Below are positions 27,029 to 32,134 of a stretch of DNA of 32,134 bases, one piece after another; positions within the stretch are counted from its first letter, which is position 1, and every line of letters begins with the position of its first letter. The stretch is from Chloroflexota bacterium (GTDB lineage: Bacteria; Chloroflexota; Anaerolineae; J036; Brachytrichaceae), in contig JAMCQN010000144.1 in NCBI GenBank assembly GCA_023382055.1, positions 1 through 32,134 of the forward strand, given 5' to 3'. Below the pieces are notes generated by a model, which had not been told where the DNA came from, searched no databases, and worked only from the letters and a program-made list of their open reading frames with translations. Both the position numbers and the translations under genes were made by a program.

Positions 27029-28432
27029 TCACAGGGCAGTGATGTCGATCGTCGTGGACGTTTCTGAATCCCAGTTGTCCCACAGGTATGCATCTTCCTT
27101 GCCATCGGCTATTAGTCGCAAGGCATACCGGGCCTGTTCCTCGTAAAGTTCGCAGAAAGCGCCGGGGCGATTCATTCCGCCGTTCATCTCGTATGCCTCG
27201 GCTGGACAGGGCGATCCGCAAAAGTGCCGGACTGCACAGCGGGAGCAGGGTTCTATGTTCTCGGCTTTTCGACCGGTGACCTGCCCAAATGCTCGGCTGT
27301 CCAATGCCTTTTTGATTTCACCCTTGAAGAGGTTTCCCCCGTTAAACGCCTCTAAACCTATGAACTCGCTGCAGGGGAACAGGTCGCCTTTGGCTGAGAC
27401 GGCGAAGAAACACCGCCCCCCGCCGCAGGGAGAGATATCGCACATGAGGCGCCGTGCTGTCGGCGCTACGATGCTCACGAGTATATTGGAAAAGTTTGCT
27501 ACGACTAACTTGCGGCCGGTTTTCTGGTACAACTCGTATGTGCGATCAAGCGCCTTAAGGTAGTAGTGGCTTAGCTCGTGATCTTGTGGCCTGATAGCGC
27601 GAGCCCCCGGGCGCGTACACCGGACAGGATTAAGCATACAGGCCGGTATCTCCAGAGCATGGAAAAAATCCACAATCTCGGTAAGTGTTTCCATATTTTC
27701 GCGCGTCACGGTACAGATCACATTGTAATTAGGATAACCCTTCAATCGCTCCAGGGTGTTCATTACCTTCCTGGAAACGCCAGAGCCGGCCCACGTCTTT
27801 CGTGTGCGATCTGCGACCTGGGCAATATGCCCGTCAAGTGACAAACCGATCCCAATCCCACGCGAGGTCAGGAACTCGAGTGCTTCGTCATTCAACAACG
27901 TCCCGTTGGTCTGTACGCCGAAAGTGAAATCATCCTTATATGTGTCAATCGCGTCGAAAACGGCTTCGCGGTTGAGCATCGGTTCTGACCCGTGGAAGAT
28001 GATCTGCGGTTGCGATCCGCCGGGTAAAGTCTCTTTGAAGTACTCTTTCAGGATGCCCAGCGCCTCGATCAATTTCGACTTGGACATGTGGACGCCGTCT
28101 TTGCGCAGCGCCTCCGGGATGTAGCAATAGTTACAGTTGAGGTTACAACGTTCGGTCGGGTTAAAGTAAACCGCGGAAGGTTTCAACCCGAACCGCAACG
28201 CTTTCATTTCTGCTGAACAGGTTTCCTGTTTCTCGCGGTATTGCTGCAGAAAAGAGCCATCGGTGAGCGCGTCAGGAAGCTTATCTTTTTTCACGAGGGC
28301 CCAGAAGGCGGTATCGGGATCTACCAGCCCGACGTAGTCCGGATGCCCGATGTCGATTGGCTGAAGCGTAGGACCATTCCCGGTATTCAGACGAAGCCCG
28401 CGTGACGAAGCGAAAACACTGTTTTCAAGCAT
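27029..28432 (-). CDS. cbpB: Peptide-modifying radical SAM/SPASM enzyme, CbpB-like
   Basis: This 467-residue protein is a radical SAM maturase. The SAM-cluster motif is Cys96-x3-Cys100-x2-Cys103 (CNLNCNYCY). FHGSEPM follows at about 146-152 as the SAM-binding GGEP-like motif. The C-terminal SPASM-type region has nine cysteines (331, 336, 341, 354, 396, 399, 405, 409, 427) that can hold auxiliary clusters. The roughly 90 residues before the barrel could be a peptide-recognition domain. I recall the name CbpB for a family paired with a short peptide CbpA near cobalt genes; that needs a profile search. The ATG at 28432 follows AGAGGT; a TTG six codons earlier is less likely. The reaction is unknown. 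Confidence 0.85.
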   Translation of the reverse strand: MLENSVFASSRGLRLNTGNGPTLQPIDIGHPDYVGLVDPDTAFWALVKKDKLPDALTDGSFLQQYREKQETCSAEMKALRFGLKPSAVYFNPTERCNLNCNYCYIPEALRKDGVHMSKSKLIEALGILKEYFKETLPGGSQPQIIFHGSEPMLNREAVFDAIDTYKDDFTFGVQTNGTLLNDEALEFLTSRGIGIGLSLDGHIAQVADRTRKTWAGSGVSRKVMNTLERLKGYPNYNVICTVTRENMETLTEIVDFFHALEIPACMLNPVRCTRPGARAIRPQDHELSHYYLKALDRTYELYQKTGRKLVVANFSNILVSIVAPTARRLMCDISPCGGGRCFFAVSAKGDLFPCSEFIGLEAFNGGNLFKGEIKKALDSRAFGQVTGRKAENIEPCSRCAVRHFCGSPCPAEAYEMNGGMNRPGAFCELYEEQARYALRLIADGKEDAYLWDNWDSETSTTIDITAL

Positions 28433-28634
28433 GAATAATGAACCTCTCAATGAATGGTTACTCAGTTAGTCTAAAGTCACTTGACAATCGTGGAGCCATG
28501 ATATGGACTCCCACTCATCTGACCAGAGCACAAATGGAAGAGCGGCGCCATAAAGGCGCACGCCATCTCAGACGGACGAAGCTGGCGAAAGCGGCAATCG
28601 CCCGACGGCTGAACGCCACACCCGCCAACAATAA

Positions 28635-28670
28635 TGCAGGGCGCCCAGCGCGAATGTCGGGCGCCCTGCA
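28635..28670 (-). terminator. Strong 12-bp hairpin between the peptide gene and its maturase gene
   Basis: TGCAGGGCGCCC (28635-28646) and GGGCGCCCTGCA (28659-28670) pair perfectly around a 12-base loop, 14 bases after the peptide stop. On the minus strand it is followed by TTATTGTT. Position and strength suggest a leaky terminator or an mRNA-stabilising end, so the peptide would be made in excess over the maturase. The 251-base gap (28433-28683) otherwise contains only a minor GCGCC/GGCGC hairpin near 28550-28564 and no supported gene. Confidence 0.6.
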
Positions 28671-28683
28671 CCAGGGCACTTTC

Positions 28684-28794
28684 CTACTTGGACTTTTTGT
28701 CCATCAGGATGTAGTGGGACAAGCCAGTACCATTGGCTTTGCAGGCCTTGCGGTATGCAATCACGTCCTTCTTCACTGTCTTCTTTCTCGCCAT
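28684..28794 (-). CDS. cbpA: Short basic peptide, candidate radical SAM-modified precursor (CbpA-like)
   Basis: A 36-residue gene between cbiO and the radical SAM gene. It starts at ATG 28794 and stops at TAG 28686-28684. The N-terminus is strongly basic (MARKKTVKK), followed by DVIAYRKACKANGTGLSHY (residues 10-28) and a short ILMDKKSK tail. There is one cysteine (18), plus His27 and tyrosines 14 and 28. A near-perfect AAAGGAGGTG lies six bases before the ATG, one of the strongest ribosome binding sites in the window, so it is very likely translated. It has no signal peptide, and no transporter or protease for peptide export is adjacent. The CbpA name is from memory of a described family; the modification and role are unknown. 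Confidence 0.82.
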   Translation of the reverse strand: MARKKTVKKDVIAYRKACKANGTGLSHYILMDKKSK

Positions 28795-28800
28795 CTTGAT

Positions 28801-28810
28801 CACCTCCTTT
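28801..28810 (-). promoter_or_regulatory. Consensus ribosome binding site of the short peptide gene
   Basis: AAAGGAGGTG on the minus strand, six bases before the ATG at 28794, is nearly a full complement of the 16S rRNA 3' end. It fixes the start of a gene only 36 codons long. The 83-base spacer between cbiO and the peptide gene shows no clear terminator or promoter, so read-through from cbiO is likely. Confidence 0.85.
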
Positions 28811-28877
28811 TATGTGATATTCGTGCGCTAACAAGCATAACGAAAGGCGCCGTTTTGTTTATAAGCAGTTTAGGCTC

Positions 28878-29738
28878 TCATGCTTCCGCCGTCCTCACTG
28901 TGCCATCGTTGTGAGATATACCGTGCAGGTGCGATTTGATATGAGCCAGTAATTCGCTGCGCCGGCGCGGTGGTACACCTGGGAGACACATGGTCAGGTA
29001 TATGGCGAGCGGCCAGGGCTGCTGCCATCCGCAGCTTTCCAACAAGGCCGCGTTCCCAAACACCTCGTACACGGAGCCCTGCGCCAGTAACCGCCCTTCC
29101 TTTAATGCGATGACGCAATCGGCCCAACTGTAGGCCTGCTCCAGGTCATGAGTGGCCAGCAGGATGGTGCAGCCGTTGTTGGCGAGATCGTCGAACAGGC
29201 TCAGCAGGCGTGTCTGGGTTGGCGGGTCGAGGCTCGCCAGCGGTTCGTCGGCCAGGATGACTGTAGGTGTCATAGCCAGCACTCCTGCCACGGCCGCGCG
29301 CGCTTTCTGGCCGGCGCTCAGCGCGTGCAAGGGGCGGTCAAGCAGGTCGACAATGTCGGTAGCGGCGGCGGCGCTGGCGATGCGCCGCTTGACTTCCGAG
29401 GGCGCAAGACCGAGGTTGAGCGGGCCGAAGCCAATATCCTCGCCCACTGTCGCAGCGAAGAGTTGATCTTCGGGATCCTGGAAGATCAATCCGACCTGTT
29501 GGCGCAGCGCGCGCAGCGCCAGACGGTCATAGCGCAGCGCCTCGCCGCGGAACCGAATCCGGCCGTGAGTGGGCTGAAGTAAGCCGTTGAGATGCCGCAG
29601 CAGCGTTGATTTACCGGAGCCGTTCGGCCCAACCAGCGCCACCCGCGAACCTGCGGAAATGCTAAGGGACAGCTCATGCAACGCCTCGCTCCCGGCGGGG
29701 TAGCTATAGCTTAGGGCTTCTACTTCTATCAGCGCCAT
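28878..29738 (-). CDS. cbiO: Cobalt ECF transporter ATP-binding protein CbiO
   Basis: CbiO energises cobalt uptake by the CbiMNQO complex on the cytoplasmic face of the membrane. The 286-residue sequence has Walker A GPNGSGKST (37-45), the Q-loop segment VGLIFQDPEDQLFAATVGEDI typical of ECF ATPases, a signature reading LSAGQKARAAVAG (LSGGQ variant), Walker B VILADEPLASLD and the switch histidine in LLATHDLEQA. About 50 extra residues after the ATPase core form a C-terminal extension. One base separates the ATG from the cbiQ stop. Confidence 0.94.
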   Translation of the reverse strand: MALIEVEALSYSYPAGSEALHELSLSISAGSRVALVGPNGSGKSTLLRHLNGLLQPTHGRIRFRGEALRYDRLALRALRQQVGLIFQDPEDQLFAATVGEDIGFGPLNLGLAPSEVKRRIASAAAATDIVDLLDRPLHALSAGQKARAAVAGVLAMTPTVILADEPLASLDPPTQTRLLSLFDDLANNGCTILLATHDLEQAYSWADCVIALKEGRLLAQGSVYEVFGNAALLESCGWQQPWPLAIYLTMCLPGVPPRRRSELLAHIKSHLHGISHNDGTVRTAEA

Positions 29739-29739
29739 C

Positions 29740-30516
29740 TCAAGGAACTCCCAGCCACCGCAAGCCGGTCATCGCCAGTACGGCGAACAGGCTCACCAGG
29801 AGCAGCATGGGCGCGTGCTCACGGCCGTGCTGCTCAAGTCTTGGCATATCTCCCTCAAAGTTCCGAGCCGCCCACGCGTCGCTTAAGCGTCCGATGCGTT
29901 GGTAGGAGCGGATGAACAGACGCGCAGCAGTGATACCTGCCGACCGTAGCGCAGTGCGCCACGTCGCATTGCCCAGCCGCGCCGCTTGCGCGGCTTGCAT
30001 CTGCTCCAGCATTACCGTTGTGACCCACAGGAACCGATAGGTCAGCAGCGTAAGGTCAATCAGTAGTGCTGGCAGGTGCAGGCGCCGGCTCAGCCGGACA
30101 AGATCGTGCAGGGGTGTCGTGAGCGCGATGAGCGACAGGCAACTCACGGCAGCCAGGGTGCGCGCGAACAGTCTGGCGGCGGTCTGAGCTGACTGCGGCG
30201 TCATGCCGATCCAGTTCCCGCCGAAGCCCATGCCCACTCCCTGCGGAAGCGCCGCCGGTGAGATGACGATGACAACACTGCCTACGCTTAACAACAAGAA
30301 AAATAGTTCCGCGGAGGTGATCCGGACCCACAGCCTTACTTTCACCCGCGCGACGCCCATCACCAGCACACCGACGACGATCAATGCGACCAGGCTGGTG
30401 CTGATACGGTCGAACGCCAGGCATGCGACCAGCATGATCAGTGCAGCAATTACCTTGTGCTCGGCGCGTGTCGCCGCTAGACGGTTGGTGTTGGTCGATT
30501 GATCAATCTGATACAT
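29740..30516 (-). CDS. cbiQ: Cobalt ECF transporter transmembrane protein CbiQ
   Basis: CbiQ is the coupling membrane subunit that transmits ATP hydrolysis by CbiO to the CbiM substrate-binding component. The 258-residue protein has several hydrophobic segments. The first two are near residues 25-60 (ALIMLVACLAF, LVALIVVGVLVMGV), then FFLLLSVGSVVIVI. The cytoplasmic coupling region contains RNFEGDMP after SYQRIGRLSDAW, as in T-components. The C-terminus holds another membrane helix. ATG 30516 has GGAGG nine bases upstream and overlaps the cbiN stop by 14 bases; ATG 30522 is an alternative. The open frame extends far upstream inside cbiN but is not used. Confidence 0.92.
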   Translation of the reverse strand: MYQIDQSTNTNRLAATRAEHKVIAALIMLVACLAFDRISTSLVALIVVGVLVMGVARVKVRLWVRITSAELFFLLLSVGSVVIVISPAALPQGVGMGFGGNWIGMTPQSAQTAARLFARTLAAVSCLSLIALTTPLHDLVRLSRRLHLPALLIDLTLLTYRFLWVTTVMLEQMQAAQAARLGNATWRTALRSAGITAARLFIRSYQRIGRLSDAWAARNFEGDMPRLEQHGREHAPMLLLVSLFAVLAMTGLRWLGVP

Positions 30517-30823
30517 GCTCATGCGCCTCCGGCTCCGGCACGACGGGTGGCGCTGTGATTTGGCGACGGCCGCGCTTAAGGCCGAAGTAGTAACCGAGCA
30601 CGGCCGATCCGATGCCGGTCTGCACGGCGAACAGCAGGGTTTCCGTGTCCGGGTTGGGAGCCCATAGAGGGGTGAACCACGGGCGATAACCTGGCGAAAC
30701 CTCGGCGACCAACGCTTTCGCCTGGTCGTCAGTTCCACCTTTGAAACTGCGGGTGAATAGAATCGGCGCGGCGATCCACGTTACCACAGCCGCAATTACA
30801 AGCCATGTGGGAATTCGCGACAT
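30503..30823 (-). CDS. cbiN: Cobalt transport protein CbiN
   Basis: CbiN is the small auxiliary membrane subunit needed for cobalt loading of CbiM. The 106 residues contain one helix near the N-terminus (WLVIAAVVTWIAAPILF), an extracytoplasmic loop with GGTDDQAKALVAEVSPGY and WFTPLWAP typical of the family, and a second helix (LLFAVQTGIGSAVLGYYFG). A soluble tail rich in proline, glutamate and histidine (PEPEAHEHVSD) follows and may bind metal. The ATG at 30823 has GGAGGTGG upstream and lies one base after the cbiM stop. Confidence 0.93.
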   Translation of the reverse strand: MSRIPTWLVIAAVVTWIAAPILFTRSFKGGTDDQAKALVAEVSPGYRPWFTPLWAPNPDTETLLFAVQTGIGSAVLGYYFGLKRGRRQITAPPVVPEPEAHEHVSD

Positions 30824-30824
30824 G

Positions 30825-31496
30825 TTAAGCCACCTCCCTGCCGCCAAATTGCGTGAAGCTGATGTCCTGCGGACTTTGCGCTTTCAGCGCCTTCACAATG
30901 ATGACGGTCAGCATCCCCTCGCTGATGGCTATGGGAACCTGCGCTATTGCAAAGAGCGCACAGAACCGCACGAATGACGCGATGACGCCGCCGGGCGTGC
31001 TGGGAAATGCCAGCGCGAGCTGTAGCGATGTCATCGCATACGTGGAAAGGTCGGCCAGCATTGCACACAGGAAAACTGCAATCGCCATCGGCAGTCCCAC
31101 GCGTCGCGCCGACTTGAAGACCGCATAGCCGATGACTGGCCCTACGATGGCCATTGAAAATGTGTTGGCGCCGAGCGTGGTCAATCCACCATGGGCAAGC
31201 AGCAGGGCTTGAAACAGCAGCACAATGGCGCCGATGATGCTCATCGCCCACGGCCCGAATAGCATCGCGCCAAGGCCGGTGCCGGTAGGGTGCGAACTGG
31301 AGCCGGTGACCAGCGGCATTTTGAGCGAGGACAAGACAAATGCATACGCGGCGGCGAGCGCCAGGAGCAACCGGTTCTCCGACCGTTGAGCAACGATGTG
31401 GCGAAGGGATCGATAGCCAATGACCCAGAAGGGTACGCATGCGGCGAACCATAAGGCCGCCCAGAATGGCGGCAGGAAACCTTCCGCGATATGCAT
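30825..31496 (-). CDS. cbiM: Cobalt ECF transporter substrate-binding protein CbiM
   Basis: CbiM is the membrane component that recognises cobalt. From the ATG at 31496 it has 223 residues beginning MHIAEGFLPP; in characterised CbiM/NikM proteins the exposed N-terminal Met-His coordinates the metal. A second conserved site, TGSSSHPTGTGLGAM, contains the other histidine ligand. Six or so hydrophobic segments follow, and an SEGMLTVIIVKAL block sits near the end. No clear ribosome binding site precedes 31496, and the same frame continues upstream as a signal-peptide-like segment without ATG, GTG or TTG. The true start or an upstream frameshift is therefore uncertain. Confidence 0.88.
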   Translation of the reverse strand: MHIAEGFLPPFWAALWFAACVPFWVIGYRSLRHIVAQRSENRLLLALAAAYAFVLSSLKMPLVTGSSSHPTGTGLGAMLFGPWAMSIIGAIVLLFQALLLAHGGLTTLGANTFSMAIVGPVIGYAVFKSARRVGLPMAIAVFLCAMLADLSTYAMTSLQLALAFPSTPGGVIASFVRFCALFAIAQVPIAISEGMLTVIIVKALKAQSPQDISFTQFGGREVA

Positions 31497-31618
31497 CTGC
31501 GGAACCCGGCCTACGGATGCCGCCAGCGCCCGTTCGGCGGTCGCCAGCGCTAATGGAAGTGCGGCGCCCGCGATTGCCAGGCCACGTTTGATATGGTGCG
31601 TGCGCAGCCCATTCTCAT
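31497..31618 (-). other. Signal-peptide-like 5' extension of cbiM in two frames
   Basis: Immediately before the annotated cbiM start, the same frame encodes HHIKRGLAIAGAALPLALAT followed by AERALAAS, a good secretion-signal pattern: basic end, hydrophobic core, AxA-like cleavage region. It has no normal start codon. The nearest ATG (31618) is in another frame and reads MRMGCART. A one-base frame change would join it to the signal segment. This may be a sequencing error, a mutation or an unusual start. Confidence 0.5.
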
Positions 31619-31630
31619 AAGGCTGACATG

Positions 31631-31666
31631 AAAAGCAAAGCCGGTCGCCTCTTTGGGATGACCGGC
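31631..31666 (-). terminator. Intrinsic terminator of the cobalamin riboswitch
   Basis: On the minus strand GCCGGTC pairs with GACCGGC over 7 bp around a 13-base loop (31640-31666) and is followed by TTTGCTTTT. It lies between the cobalamin aptamer and cbiM, the place expected for a B12-dependent transcription stop. Confidence 0.7.
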
Positions 31667-31771
31667 AGTAGCTGCGCCTGATAAGGCCGCGCAGTGCTGC
31701 GCAGCCCAAGGCGATTCGTCCAATGCGGATCGTAGTCTACCTCCTTGGTCTCGAGAAGGGAAATGACTGAA

Positions 31772-31950
31772 CTCGACCGAGGCAGGCTTCCTGACTCGCG
31801 ACGGCCGTCGAACGGCATAGTCGCTTACAGTTGCGGCACAGTGCTGGACTCCAAACGCGCGACAACGCGTCTGCCACCAGCTTCCACCTTTACACCCTAG
31901 CATCCGGGCTGAGAACCTTCCTGCGAAGATTCCGGGTTACCTCGGCACCT
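31772..31950 (-). promoter_or_regulatory. Cobalamin (B12) riboswitch upstream of cbiM
   Basis: The minus strand carries the conserved cobalamin aptamer pieces in order: AGGTGCCGAGG, a variable arm, GGGTGTAAAGGTGGAAGCTGG, then TGTGCCGCAACTGTAAGCGAC, another variable stem, GTCGCGAGTCAGGAAGCCTGCC and CCTCGG, which closes P1 with CCGAGG. It should turn off cobalt uptake, and probably the entire downstream corrin operon, when adenosylcobalamin is plentiful. No second cobalamin element was found before cbiX. Confidence 0.93.
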
Positions 31951-31973
31951 TATTAGATTGTTAAACGCGCTAC

Positions 31974-32001
31974 AGTATACGTCCGCGTGCGCACATGTCA
32001 A
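31974..32001 (-). promoter_or_regulatory. Sigma70-type promoter of the cobalt/cobalamin operon
   Basis: TTGACA (32001-31996), a 16-base spacer and TATACT (31979-31974) lie just upstream of the cobalamin riboswitch on the minus strand. Transcription would start about 10-15 bases before the aptamer. This is the only strong promoter I see for the minus-strand genes from cbiM to pduX. Confidence 0.75.
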
Positions 32002-32051
32002 CTCGCCAGTCGCCTCGGGGTGCATTTCGCAAAAGTGGCAAACTTAGGGGT

Positions 32052-32134
32052 ATGGCGAAAACGAAAGCAGAAATAAAGGCGAAGTTGATGGCGGCGATGG
32101 AGCAGGAGATAGATCGACTGCTGGATTGGGAGAG
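32052..32134 (+). CDS. N-terminus of a probable transposase (ISKra4-like), truncated by the window edge
   Basis: An open frame starts at ATG 32052 after AGGGGT and runs off the window. The 27 visible residues (MAKTKAEIKAKLMAAMEQEI, then DRLLDWE) resemble the start of ISKra4-type transposases as I remember them from Chloroflexi genomes. The preceding TTTCGCAAAAGTGGCAAACTT looks like an element end but no second end is visible. A hypothetical protein is the alternative. Confidence 0.4.
   Translation, partial: MAKTKAEIKAKLMAAMEQEIDRLLDWE

Noticed and set aside
28477..28671. Minus-strand 64-codon frame between the peptide and radical SAM genes
   Set aside because: It starts inside the 12-bp hairpin, lacks a ribosome binding site and shows no peptide-like pattern; treated as non-coding spacer.
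28438..28914. Plus-strand open frame of about 158 codons covering the peptide gene and its spacer
   Set aside because: Antisense to the peptide gene with its strong ribosome binding site; no ribosome binding site of its own and no family features.
31550..31903. Minus-strand open frame of about 117 codons across the cobalamin riboswitch
   Set aside because: It lies over a clearly recognisable aptamer and terminator; only its last codons (from ATG 31618) are of interest as a possible cbiM start in another frame.

Overview
The window is a dense, GC-rich bacterial chromosome segment. A heterotrophic core (sulfatase, esterase, short-chain dehydrogenase) sits beside three cofactor regions, each headed by its own riboswitch: thiamine (TPP), riboflavin (FMN) and cobalamin (B12). 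De novo Fo (F420 chromophore) synthesis, cobalt-early (anaerobic-type) corrin synthesis, a peptide/radical-SAM pair inside the cobalt cluster and Chloroflexi-like insertion-sequence traces suggest a member of the Chloroflexota. That assignment is inference; no rRNA or other phylogenetic marker is present.

Left part (1-5969): the 3' end of hemL converges on a type I sulfatase preceded by a short phosphodiesterase-like remnant. Then come a zinc-ribbon metallo-beta-lactamase-fold protein, an alpha/beta hydrolase, an antitoxin gene whose toxin partner is cut to 20 codons, an SDR oxidoreductase and a transposase-like remnant. Several perfect palindromes lie between these genes.

Centre (5970-15746): thiC on the minus strand is controlled by a promoter, a TPP aptamer and an intrinsic terminator. 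Divergently, an FMN riboswitch precedes a tightly packed plus-strand operon ribD-ribE-ribBA-ribH-cofG-cofH-folK-folP. RibD makes the pyrimidine intermediate that feeds both riboflavin (RibH, RibE) and Fo (CofH, CofG), so the FMN aptamer is positioned to control a shared precursor. FolK and FolP add two folate steps.

Right part (15777-32001), all minus strand and read from the right: a sigma70-type promoter, a cobalamin riboswitch and terminator, the cobalt ECF transporter cbiM-cbiN-cbiQ-cbiO, a 36-residue basic peptide with a very strong ribosome binding site (cbpA-like), a radical SAM/SPASM maturase (cbpB-like), then cbiX-cbiC-cbiD-cbiET-cbiL-cbiF-(cbiG-cbiH-sirC fusion)-cobA-cbiA-pduX. Together these import cobalt, make precorrin-2, oxidise it, insert cobalt and build cobyrinate a,c-diamide. 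The one ring-building step not encoded here is the CbiJ reductase. PduX supplies L-threonine phosphate for the nucleotide-loop linker. The peptide/maturase pair between cobalt uptake and corrin synthesis is the least understood and most interesting part.

The window ends with the first codons of a probable transposase. No tRNA, rRNA or CRISPR array was seen.
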